DNA of 64,000 nt from contig NZ_JAFNJS010000001.1 in NCBI RefSeq assembly GCF_019024325.1, positions 620,001-684,000 on the forward strand, in the 5' to 3' direction. This document shows positions 1-7,269 of the stretch, piece after piece (position 1 is the first letter of the stretch; each line of letters starts with the position of its first letter). Source of the DNA: Falsiroseomonas tokyonensis. Lineage in GTDB: Bacteria > Pseudomonadota > Alphaproteobacteria > Acetobacterales > Acetobacteraceae. The position numbers and the translations under genes are program-made. The notes beneath the pieces are model-generated. The model did no database searches and was not told the origin of the DNA. It worked only from the letters and a program-made list of their open reading frames with translations.

Positions 1-606
1 CGCTTCGGCCGCCGCGTCGGGCTGATGGATGCCGCGGCGCTGGAACGGGAGACAGGGCTGGCACTGCTGCCGGTCTCCGACCTGCCGGATGGCCATGGCT
101 GGCACGGCAATGCCATTCTCGTGCGCCCAGGCACGCCCGCGCGCTTCCGCCGGCTGGCCCTGCCGGGGGCCGAGCCCCGTGGGGCGCTGGTGGCGGAACT
201 CGACCTGCCCTGCGGCAGGCTGCGCGTGGTGGCCGCGCATCTGGGCCTGCTGCGCCGCTGCCGCGCCCGCCAGGCCGCCGCCATCCTGGAGGCCCTGGCC
301 GACCAGCCGGAGGGCCAGGAGCCCATCCCCACCCTGCTGATGGGCGACCTGAACGAATGGCGCCCTGGCGCCAGATCCTCTCTGCGCGCCTTCGAACCCT
401 TCTTCGGCCCGGTGGCACCGGGCCCCGCCAGCTTCCCCACCCGCCTGCCGGTGCTGGCGCTGGACCGCATCCTGGGCTGGCCGCGCGGGATCGTGACGGA
501 GGTGGCGGCGCATGACAGCGCGCTGGCCCGCGTCGCCTCGGACCACCTGCCGCTCACCGCCTCCATCCGCCTGGGCGTGGACCAGGCGTTGCACCAGGCG
601 GCCTGA
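1..606 (+). CDS. Endonuclease/exonuclease/phosphatase family protein, 3' part
   Basis: The reading frame is open from the first base of the window, so this is the C-terminal part (about 201 residues) of a longer protein. The family is recognised from its conserved metal-binding and catalytic blocks: a GDLNEW block near residue 117 and a terminal SDHLPL block near residue 181, which carries the catalytic Asp-His pair typical of DNase I-like phosphohydrolases. The substrate cannot be told. Members act on nucleic acids, phospholipids or phosphoinositides. A ClsC-like phospholipase D gene follows 97 bp downstream on the same strand. In E. coli an EEP protein (YbhP) sits beside cardiolipin synthase ClsB, so a lipid-related role is possible but inferred. 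It shows no link to the polyketide operon. Confidence 0.85.
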   Translation, partial: RFGRRVGLMDAAALERETGLALLPVSDLPDGHGWHGNAILVRPGTPARFRRLALPGAEPRGALVAELDLPCGRLRVVAAHLGLLRRCRARQAAAILEALADQPEGQEPIPTLLMGDLNEWRPGARSSLRAFEPFFGPVAPGPASFPTRLPVLALDRILGWPRGIVTEVAAHDSALARVASDHLPLTASIRLGVDQALHQAA

Positions 607-703
607 ACCGGCCAAGGGTTGCAACCGTCAGGCTGCTGCGCGCTTTTCTTGTGGCGCGCGTTCCGGATCGCCAGATCTCGCGCGCTGACGGGAAGGGAGC
701 GGC

Positions 704-2224
704 ATGCGTGAGAGCCCAGCCATGACGCTGGCGGCGCCGGAAGCGAAGGGCGAGGAAGCCCCGCTTGTCTCGGCGCTCGACCAGGCGTTGGCAGAGGTCC
801 TGGCCCGGATCGGCGGGGCGGAGGCCGGCGCGGCGCTGGTGCCGGAGGGGCTGGATGCCTTCGCCGTGCGCGTGGCCACCGCTCGCACGGCCAGCCGGAG
901 CCTCGATCTGATCTACTACATGTGGCACGGCGACGTGACCGGCCGCCTGCTGGCGGCGGAGGTGCTGGCCGCGGCGGATCGCGGCGTGCGGGTCCGGCTG
1001 CTGCTGGACGATGCCTATGCGCTGGGGCGGGAACGCGTGCTCTCCGCCCTGGATTCGCACCCGATGATCACGGTGCGGCTGTTCAACGGCACGCGCTGGC
1101 GCATGTTCGGCCGGGCCGGCTTCCTACTGGAAATGCTCTTCGGCGGCTGGCACCTGAACCGGCGCATGCACAACAAGGCCTGGATCGCCGATGGCAAGGT
1201 GGCCATCGCGGGCGGCCGCAACATCGGTGACGAGTATTTCGGCGCCAAGTCGGACGAGTTCAATTTCCGCGACCTCGACCTGGTGCTGGCCGGCGCGGCC
1301 GTCGCCGGCACCAGGCGGGTCTTCGAGCGCTATTGGCACAACCGCCTGGCCCGCCCCGCCGCCGTGGTCTGCCCGCCGGCCGACAATCATCGCGGCCTGC
1401 CCAAGCTGCGCCGCGCCCTGGCCGAGGCGGCGGCGGAGCCGGAGGCGGTGCGCTACCTGGCGCATCTCGGCGATTTCAACGGCGCCGCAGCCCCGCTGGC
1501 GCGCGGCATGGTCGCCATCGCCCCCGCTGCGGTGCAGGTGGTGGCGGACCCGCCGGAGAAGGCGAAGCGCGGCCTGGCTGCCCGCCGCCAGGCGCGCGCC
1601 GCCGGCGGCATTGCGCCCGAGATCGCCGATGCCCTGCGCAAGGCGCAGCGGGAGGCGCTGCTGATCTCGCCCTATTTCGTACCGGGCAAGGCCGGGCTGG
1701 CGCTGCTGCTGGACCTGGTGGCGCGAGGTGTGAAGGTCTCGGTGGTGACCAATTCCCTGGCGGCGACGGATGTGGTGGCCGTGCATGGCGGCTACGCCCA
1801 TTACCGGGAACCGCTGCTGCGCGCCGGCGTGTCCCTGTTCGAGCTGAAGCCGAGCGGCGAGGATGAAAGCACCAGCGCCTTCGGGTCGCGCGGCGCCAGC
1901 CTGCATACCAAGGCCTTCGTGGTGGATGACGGTCCGATCTTCGTCGGCTCCTTCAACCTCGACCCGCGCTCCGCCGCGCTGAACACGGAAATGGGCGCCT
2001 TCGTGCACCACCCCGTGCTGGCGCGCGAATTGCGGGCGGAGCATGACCGGCTCGCCGATCCGGCGCGCAGCTGGCGGCTGGGGCTGGAGGAGGGGCGGCT
2101 GACCTGGACCGGCGCCGGGCCCCAGGGCGTGCTGCGCAAGCTGCATGGCGAGCCCGATGCCTCGTTGCGCCGCCGCGTGCTGGCGCGGGTGCTACGCTGG
2201 CTGCCGATCGAATCGCAGCTGTAG
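704..2224 (+). CDS. Phospholipase D-like cardiolipin synthase (ClsC type)
   Basis: The 506-residue protein has two HKD catalytic motifs: H156-x-K158-x4-D163 (in RRMHNKAWIADG) and H401-x-K403-x4-D408 (in LHTKAFVVDDG), each followed by a G(G/S)xN-type segment (GGRNIGD, GSFNLDPR). Length, the LLDD-containing N-terminal block, the ISPYFVP block and the VLRWLPIE-like C-terminus all resemble E. coli ClsC (YmdC). ClsC joins phosphatidylethanolamine with phosphatidylglycerol to make cardiolipin at the inner membrane. The ATG at 704 is preceded by a good Shine-Dalgarno (GGAAGGGAG, 4 bases before it). The in-frame ATG at 722 lacks one, so 704 is preferred. It converges on the polyketide operon across a bidirectional terminator and probably marks the cluster boundary. 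Confidence 0.9.
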   Translation: MRESPAMTLAAPEAKGEEAPLVSALDQALAEVLARIGGAEAGAALVPEGLDAFAVRVATARTASRSLDLIYYMWHGDVTGRLLAAEVLAAADRGVRVRLLLDDAYALGRERVLSALDSHPMITVRLFNGTRWRMFGRAGFLLEMLFGGWHLNRRMHNKAWIADGKVAIAGGRNIGDEYFGAKSDEFNFRDLDLVLAGAAVAGTRRVFERYWHNRLARPAAVVCPPADNHRGLPKLRRALAEAAAEPEAVRYLAHLGDFNGAAAPLARGMVAIAPAAVQVVADPPEKAKRGLAARRQARAAGGIAPEIADALRKAQREALLISPYFVPGKAGLALLLDLVARGVKVSVVTNSLAATDVVAVHGGYAHYREPLLRAGVSLFELKPSGEDESTSAFGSRGASLHTKAFVVDDGPIFVGSFNLDPRSAALNTEMGAFVHHPVLARELRAEHDRLADPARSWRLGLEEGRLTWTGAGPQGVLRKLHGEPDASLRRRVLARVLRWLPIESQL

Positions 2225-2241
2225 GGGGCTTGTTGCTGGTC

Positions 2242-2285
2242 GCATTTTCCGAGTCGCCCGGCTCTCACGCCGGGCTTGAAAATGC
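2242..2285. terminator. Bidirectional rho-independent-like terminator between convergent operons
   Basis: A nested inverted repeat fills the 61-bp gap between the converging PLD and ECH2 genes. The GC-rich inner stem is GCCCGG (2256-2261) pairing with CCGGGC (2270-2275) around an 8-base loop. The outer arms are GCATTTTC (2242-2249) and GAAAATGC (2278-2285), which give a T-rich flank in both directions. It ends one base before the ECH2 stop codon complement (2286). It should end the PLD transcript and the 57-kb biosynthetic transcript. Confidence 0.7.
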
Positions 2286-3029
2286 TCACGCGCCGAAGCG
2301 GCTGCGGATCTGCTGGTGGATGCCGGGTTGAGCGAAGGTGACCTCATGCATCGCCTGTTCGCGCGCCACGGCGGCGGGCAGGGCGTCGCGGATCGGCGTG
2401 GCCAGGGCTGCTTTCAGCAGGCGCAGCGCAACTGCCGGTTTCGCGGCCAGATCGCGCGCCAGGCGCAGCGCGGTGGGCAGCACCTCCGCCCGCTTCACCA
2501 CGGGCAGGCCCAGGCCACGCTCCCGCAGCGCGCCGCCGTGATAGCCATTGGCGGTGAAGAGCATCTCGTTCGCCAGGGCATTGCCGAGCCGGTGCGGCAC
2601 GATGAGCGTCGCGCCCATGCCCGGCGTGAATCCGTATTTCATGAAGTTGGTGGCGTAGAGCGATTCCACCGCGAGTACGGACAGATCCGCATAAAGGCCG
2701 AAGACCAGCCCGCCACCCAGCGCATGCCCATCCATCGCCGAGATCACCGGCAGCGGACAGTCGAGCAGCATGCGGTAGAAGCCGGCCTCGTCGAATTTCT
2801 GGCGGCCGTCGGCGATGCCGATCAGTTCCTCGAGCGTGCCGCCGGCGCAGAAGATGCCCTCCGCGCCATGCAGCACGACGACCTTTGCAGCGGGGTTCGC
2901 CTCGATCGCGGCAAAGGCGGCGGCGAGGCCGGAGACGAGGGCAACCGAAAACGTGTTGCGGCCAGCGCGGTCCTGCAGCGTGACGATGGCGATCTCGCCT
3001 TGCCAGTGCAGGGCTACGGCGTCCTCCAC
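2286..3029 (-). CDS. Enoyl-CoA hydratase-like decarboxylase, beta-branching ECH2 (PksI type)
   Basis: The 247-residue crotonase-fold protein is the last gene of the operon. It shows the two oxyanion-hole segments (FCAGGTLEEL near residue 60 and HALGGGLVFG near residue 102) and the KYGFTPGMGAT block typical of the ECH2 subgroup. In HMG-synthase cassettes ECH2 decarboxylates the 3-methylglutaconyl-ACP made by ECH1, leaving a beta-methyl (or exomethylene) branch on the chain. The start is GTG at 3029 with GGGAGG six bases upstream, and it overlaps ECH1 by 16 bp. The order ACP, KS, HMGS, ECH1, ECH2 is the canonical cassette, which supports this role over a catabolic hydratase. Confidence 0.9.
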   Translation of the reverse strand: MEDAVALHWQGEIAIVTLQDRAGRNTFSVALVSGLAAAFAAIEANPAAKVVVLHGAEGIFCAGGTLEELIGIADGRQKFDEAGFYRMLLDCPLPVISAMDGHALGGGLVFGLYADLSVLAVESLYATNFMKYGFTPGMGATLIVPHRLGNALANEMLFTANGYHGGALRERGLGLPVVKRAEVLPTALRLARDLAAKPAVALRLLKAALATPIRDALPAAVAREQAMHEVTFAQPGIHQQIRSRFGA

Positions 3030-3781
3030 GGCGCGCCTCCCGATTCCAGAAAGGCGCGGATTGCGGTCATGCTGCGCGGGTCCGCGATTCGGGTCGCGAT
3101 AGTCTCGACGGCGTGGCCGCGCGTGGCGTCGTTCATGATCCAGAGCTGGCGGAAGTACGCCTTGGTGGCCGCGACATCGCGGCGCGCCACGCGGTCCATG
3201 CGGATCAGAAGGCGGCGCAGCGAATCCGCGGGCGTCTCCGTCACCTCATCGACCAGGCGTCGGGCGAGGGCAGTGGCGGCATCCATGCGTTCCGCCGTCA
3301 ACGTCATCCGAAAGGGGTCCTGCGCGCCCATACGGCGCACCAGGAAGGGCGCGACGGTGGCGGGCAGCAGGCCGAACAGGATTTCGGACAGCTGGAAGCT
3401 GGCGCGCGGCGTGGCGATGGCGATGTCACTGGCCGCGACCAAGCCGAGCCCGCCCGCCGTCGCCGGCCCATCCACCAGCGCCACGGTGACGATCTCGCTG
3501 GCGCCGAGCCGCTCGAACAGGTCGTAGAGGCTGCCGACCAGGGCGCGGATGCCGGCCTCGTCCATGTCGCTGGTGGCGGTGGCCTCGGAAAAATCCATGC
3601 CGGCGCAGAAGACGCCGCCGGCGCCCTGGATGGTCAGGATGCGCAGGTCTGGATCCGCCTCCGCCTCATCGAGTGCCGCGTGCAGCCCGGCGATGCTGGC
3701 GCGGTTCAGCGGATTGCCGCGCGCCGGTGCGTCCAGCGTTGCGGCCAAAACCTTGCCGCGGCGCGTGAGCGTCAGGCCCAT
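3014..3781 (-). CDS. Enoyl-CoA hydratase-like dehydratase, beta-branching ECH1 (PksH type)
   Basis: The 255-residue crotonase-superfamily protein starts at the ATG at 3781, which overlaps the HMGS stop by 10 bp. The frame is open further upstream to 4045, but that stretch lies inside HMGS and is an Arg/Ala-rich shadow. Oxyanion-hole motifs are FCAGMDFSE (near residue 62) and GPATAGGLGLVAASD (near residue 106). In this pathway ECH1 dehydrates HMG-ACP to 3-methylglutaconyl-ACP, the substrate of ECH2. The assignment to ECH1 rather than ECH2 rests on its position after HMGS, the MDFSE motif and the absence of the KYGFTPGMGAT block seen in its downstream neighbour. Confidence 0.88.
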   Translation of the reverse strand: MGLTLTRRGKVLAATLDAPARGNPLNRASIAGLHAALDEAEADPDLRILTIQGAGGVFCAGMDFSEATATSDMDEAGIRALVGSLYDLFERLGASEIVTVALVDGPATAGGLGLVAASDIAIATPRASFQLSEILFGLLPATVAPFLVRRMGAQDPFRMTLTAERMDAATALARRLVDEVTETPADSLRRLLIRMDRVARRDVAATKAYFRQLWIMNDATRGHAVETIATRIADPRSMTAIRAFLESGGAPWRTP

Positions 3782-5013
3782 CGGTAGCGCCGCTGGTAGT
3801 TCTCGATGCGGTCGAGCACCAGCAGGCCGGTGCCGGAAAAACCTTCCTCCCAGAGTTGTTCGAGGCCGTCGCGGGCCACCGTGATCTGCTTCGTGCCCAC
3901 CAGCCCGTCCCGCGTGCGCGCGATCAGCGCCTCGTAGCGCGGCATGTCCATCGGCCGGCGCGCCTGCAGCGCTGCGCCGATGCCGCGCGCCCGCACGGCG
4001 GCGGCGGAGCGCGCATCGGCGAGCCCGGAATAGAATTCGGAGCAACAGCCGGAGCCATAGGAGAACAGCCCGATCCGCTCCGGCCCTTGCGGCGCGAAAT
4101 CCGACGATGCCAGCGCCCCCGCGAGCGCGAGAAAAACCGTGCCGGAATAGATATTGCCCACCTCCTGGCAGAACAGCAGGGAGCCGCGCAGCCTTGCCTC
4201 GAAATCCGCCTCCGCCGCGCTGGGCGGCGCCTGACGGAATTTCCGCATCATGTTGCGATGCGCGCCTTTCACCATGCCGCCGAAGGGCGTGTGCCAGGCC
4301 AATCGAGAAAAGTGCGAGACGAAATCCACGCCCGGCTGCTGAGCGACATAGGCACGAAAGCTGTGCTCCAGACAGTCGAGGTAGCTGAGCACGGAAAGGT
4401 CCGCATCGCCCGTCTCGATCTCCGGCGTCGGCCGGCAGGCATCCATCACCTCATAGCCATGCACGCCGCTCGCGCCGCTCTCCAGCGCCAGCACCACGGG
4501 ATTGCGGGAGACAAGCAGCGCCACGGCGGCGGAGCCCTGCGAGGGTTCGGCATAGGAATGCGGCACCGGCCGGCCGAGATCGGTGGCGATGACCAGCGCG
4601 CGGGCCTCGGGGTTCGGCGAGGCCGCAACCATGGCCGCCGCCATCTGCAGGGCCGCGGTGCCGCCGTAGCAGGCCTGCTTCACCTCGAACAACCGGCAGT
4701 GTTTTGGGAGCTCAAGATGGTGGTGCACATAGGTCGCCGCGGACTTGCCCCAATCGAGGCCGGATTCGGTGGCGACGATCACCAGCTCGATCGCCTGGCG
4801 CTGCGCCGGCGCCAGCGCCGCGACGACCGGGCGCGCGGCATTGACGGCGAAGGAGACCGCATCCTCCCAGGGCGCACAGAGGCTTTTGCGCCGCATCAGC
4901 AGATTGGCGAAGCGCGCCTGGTTCAGCCCGCGCGCCTCCGCCAGCATGGCCACATCGAGGCTGGCGCGGCCGGCATAGACGCCGAGATCCTCGATGCCGA
5001 TGGCGTCGCTCAT
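3772..5013 (-). CDS. Hydroxymethylglutaryl-ACP synthase (PksG-type HMGS)
   Basis: The 413-residue HMG-CoA synthase-family protein adds acetyl-ACP-derived carbons to a beta-keto polyketide thioester on the assembly line, the first step of beta-branching. Visible catalytic features are the acyl-accepting Cys115 in KQACYGG, an upstream TESGLDWGKS block holding the general-base Glu, His241 in WHTPFGG, and the SYGSGCCSEF block. The start at 5013 overlaps the upstream KS by ATGA. The frame extends open to 5628, but that part is shadow inside the KS gene. It sits between the decarboxylating KS and ECH1 as in pks/bae-type, mupirocin and curacin clusters. Assembly-line function is strongly supported by context; which module it visits is not decided by sequence alone. 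Confidence 0.93.
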   Translation of the reverse strand: MSDAIGIEDLGVYAGRASLDVAMLAEARGLNQARFANLLMRRKSLCAPWEDAVSFAVNAARPVVAALAPAQRQAIELVIVATESGLDWGKSAATYVHHHLELPKHCRLFEVKQACYGGTAALQMAAAMVAASPNPEARALVIATDLGRPVPHSYAEPSQGSAAVALLVSRNPVVLALESGASGVHGYEVMDACRPTPEIETGDADLSVLSYLDCLEHSFRAYVAQQPGVDFVSHFSRLAWHTPFGGMVKGAHRNMMRKFRQAPPSAAEADFEARLRGSLLFCQEVGNIYSGTVFLALAGALASSDFAPQGPERIGLFSYGSGCCSEFYSGLADARSAAAVRARGIGAALQARRPMDMPRYEALIARTRDGLVGTKQITVARDGLEQLWEEGFSGTGLLVLDRIENYQRRYRWA

Positions 5014-6200
5014 GCGGGGTCCCTTGCGTGTCGCAGCAGCACGGCCGTGGCAAGCCCGCCAAAGCCGTAGGCGGGGCTGAGCGCGTAAAGCGACTCCCGC
5101 TCCAGCGCCGTGGTCGGAAGGTACAGCCGGTCCGTGATCGGCTGCGCCAAGCCCGGCGTGCCATGCACGAAGCCGCCCTGCAATTGCAGTACGCAGGCCA
5201 CCAGCTCCAGCAGCGCGGCGCCCTGAATGGCGTGGCCGATCATGGCCTTGGTAGCATTCACCGGCACCGGCGCACTGCCTAGCAGTGTGGCGAGCGCCTC
5301 GGCCTCCGCCGCATCGCCGGCGGGCGTGCCGGTGGCATGCGCGCTGATGAAGCCGAGCGCATCGGCCGGAAGCGCGCCGAGCGCCGCACGCATCACGCGC
5401 AGCGCCGTCGCCGCATCCGGCGCCACGCCGGCGCGGCCCTGCTGCGCCTGCGCGTGGCCCGCGATTTCGGCCAGCGGCGTGGCGCCACGCGCCTGCGCGG
5501 CTTCCAGCGATTCCAGCACCAGCGCGCCACAGCCTTCGCCGGCGACGAAGCCGGCGGCGGCGCGGTCGAAGGGCCGGCAGGGTGCGCCGGGCGGCGCCAG
5601 CGCGCCGAGCGAGGCCAGCGCCTGCCACTCCACCGGCCCGAAATCCAGCGGCGGCGCCACCACCAGGCAGCCCGGCATGCGCCCCATGGCGATCAGGTCA
5701 GCGGCCACCGCGACCGCCGCATTGCCGCTGGCCGAGGCGCCGCCAATGGAAAGCCCCGGCCCCTGCGCGCCGGTGGCTTCGGCCACCACGGCAGCGAGAT
5801 GCGTATCGAATACCTCCGCCGCATGGCGCGGCGGCGTCCAGGCGGGCTCCTGATGGAACTTGCGCGTGGTGTCGAAGCTGCGCGCCTGCGCGATATTGCT
5901 GCCGGCAACCACCACGCCAAAAGATTCGGCCTGCGTCACGCGCGCATCCGCCAGCGCCGCCAGCGCGACCAGTAGCGCGGCGACCAGCGCGCGGGACCCG
6001 CCCCGCACCGCGCGCTGCGCCGGCTTCGGCAGCGCCGCTGCATCGACTGTGCCCAAGGTCATCGCCGACCCCGGCCATTCGCCCTGCAGCGGCGCCACCC
6101 GCCCTGCGCGCAGCAACTCGGAAAAGCCCGCGGCATCCTGCACGCCGCCAGGCGCCCGCACGCCGAGGCCGGTAATGACGACGCGCCGTGGCTCAGCCAT
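5010..6200 (-). CDS. Free-standing decarboxylating ketosynthase with Cys-to-Ser active site (PksF type)
   Basis: This 396-residue thiolase-fold protein is a single-domain KS. The nucleophile position reads GGASASGNAA, so Ser156 replaces Cys, while both catalytic histidines remain (H288 in AHATGTP, H323 in IGHAIQG). This is the signature of the KS in HMGS cassettes, which cannot condense but decarboxylates malonyl-ACP to acetyl-ACP on the donor ACP. It overlaps the ACP gene by 8 bp upstream and HMGS by 4 bp (ATGA) downstream. It therefore most likely feeds the HMGS reaction and is not a chain-extending KS or a chain-length factor. Confidence 0.92.
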   Translation of the reverse strand: MAEPRRVVITGLGVRAPGGVQDAAGFSELLRAGRVAPLQGEWPGSAMTLGTVDAAALPKPAQRAVRGGSRALVAALLVALAALADARVTQAESFGVVVAGSNIAQARSFDTTRKFHQEPAWTPPRHAAEVFDTHLAAVVAEATGAQGPGLSIGGASASGNAAVAVAADLIAMGRMPGCLVVAPPLDFGPVEWQALASLGALAPPGAPCRPFDRAAAGFVAGEGCGALVLESLEAAQARGATPLAEIAGHAQAQQGRAGVAPDAATALRVMRAALGALPADALGFISAHATGTPAGDAAEAEALATLLGSAPVPVNATKAMIGHAIQGAALLELVACVLQLQGGFVHGTPGLAQPITDRLYLPTTALERESLYALSPAYGFGGLATAVLLRHARDPA

Positions 6201-6447
6201 GCGCCGCCTGGTGCCGCGACCACAGCAGGTCCACCAGCCCGCCGATGCTGGTCACGCCGAGGAAGCTCGTCATGGGCAGCGCCAGCCCCGCCTCCTCCAT
6301 CGAACCCACCAGCACATCGACCCGGTCCATGGAATTGGCGCCGAGCTCCGTCATCGAGCGATCCTCGCGAATCTCGCTGTCCGGCAGATCAGGCAGCACC
6401 GCCTGGATCTGGCGCGCAACGATGCCGAAAATCTCCGAGCGTTCCAT
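6193..6447 (-). CDS. Discrete donor acyl carrier protein (AcpK type)
   Basis: The 84-residue carrier protein carries the phosphopantetheine-attachment Ser39 in LGANSMDRV, a divergent version of the usual GxDS motif that is common among donor ACPs of beta-branching cassettes. It starts at 6447, nine bases after the SDR stop, and overlaps the KS by 8 bp. It would carry malonyl, then acetyl (made by the adjacent KS) and present it to HMGS. The Sfp-type transferase at the right edge of the window is a candidate for its activation. Confidence 0.9.
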   Translation of the reverse strand: MERSEIFGIVARQIQAVLPDLPDSEIREDRSMTELGANSMDRVDVLVGSMEEAGLALPMTSFLGVTSIGGLVDLLWSRHQAAHG

Positions 6448-6456
6448 CCGGGCCTC

Positions 6457-7269
6457 TCAGGGATTCATCATCAGTTCCGCCAGCATGGCAGAACCCGAGA
6501 AACTCTGGCCGCCATCTGCCACCAATGCCACGCCGGTCAGCAGCCCGCCCATGGGCGAGGCGAGGAAGCAGCAGACATTGGCGATATCCTCCACCGTGCC
6601 GAAGCGGCCGAGCGGCACATAGCCCTTCAGCGTGTCGATATCCTCCGCCGTCAGCAGGCGGGACAGGCCCTCGGTGCGCTCGATCGGGCCGGGCAGCACG
6701 CTGTTGCAGCGGATGCCGTGCTTGCCCCATTCCAGCGCCAGGCCACGCATCAGGCTGTCGATCCCCGCCTTGGCGGCGCCGACATGCACCTGGAAGGCGA
6801 AGGGCATCAGCGCATTGGTGGCGGAGACGAAGATGATATTGCCGCGCTGCGCCTTCAGCTGTGTGAAGGCCGCGCGCGCCGCGTTGAAGGACCCCATCAG
6901 GTCCACCGCGATGACCTTTCGGAATCCCTCCGCCGTCATCTGCTCGGCGGGTGCGGGAAAGTTCGCCGCGGCGCCGCAGACCAGCACGTCCATCGCGCCG
7001 ATCGTTTGGCGCGAGGCCGCCATCGCCGCCTCCAGGCTCGCATAATCCGTCACATCGGCCACCAGCGGCAGGGCGGTGGCGCCGAGGCCGCGCAGTTCCG
7101 CCGCCGCCGTTTCCAGCGTCTCCCGGTTGCGGCCGCATAGCGCGAGGTCGGCGCCCAGTGCGGCAAAGCCACGCGCGATGCCGAGGTTGATGGTGCCGGC
7201 GCCGCCGGTGACGAAGACGCGCCGCCCGCGGAACAGATTCGGTGCGAAGCCGGAGACGGGGTCAGGCAT
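6457..7269 (-). CDS. SDR oxidoreductase of the 2,4-dienoyl-CoA reductase-like group
   Basis: The 270-residue Rossmann-fold protein opens with the nucleotide-binding segment TGGAGTINLG (near residue 20). The usual YxxxK catalytic pair is not intact: the segment reads QVHVGAAKAG, with Val163 where Tyr is expected and Lys167 kept. Loss of that Tyr together with downstream LALEWGKHGIRCN and PGPIERTEGL blocks is typical of peroxisomal-type 2,4-dienoyl-CoA reductases and related bacterial SDRs, not of ordinary ketoreductases. It overlaps gene E by 8 bp and is therefore part of the operon. The assembly line has no enoyl-reductase domain, so a trans-acting reduction of a dienoyl-ACP is a reasonable inference. 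A plain keto or hydroxy oxidoreductase role is not excluded. Confidence 0.82.
   Translation of the reverse strand: MPDPVSGFAPNLFRGRRVFVTGGAGTINLGIARGFAALGADLALCGRNRETLETAAAELRGLGATALPLVADVTDYASLEAAMAASRQTIGAMDVLVCGAAANFPAPAEQMTAEGFRKVIAVDLMGSFNAARAAFTQLKAQRGNIIFVSATNALMPFAFQVHVGAAKAGIDSLMRGLALEWGKHGIRCNSVLPGPIERTEGLSRLLTAEDIDTLKGYVPLGRFGTVEDIANVCCFLASPMGGLLTGVALVADGGQSFSGSAMLAELMMNP

Noticed and set aside
638-659. Hairpin GCGCGC-loop-GCGCGC after the first gene as a terminator
   Set aside because: No T-run follows the stem and such repeats are common by chance in this composition.
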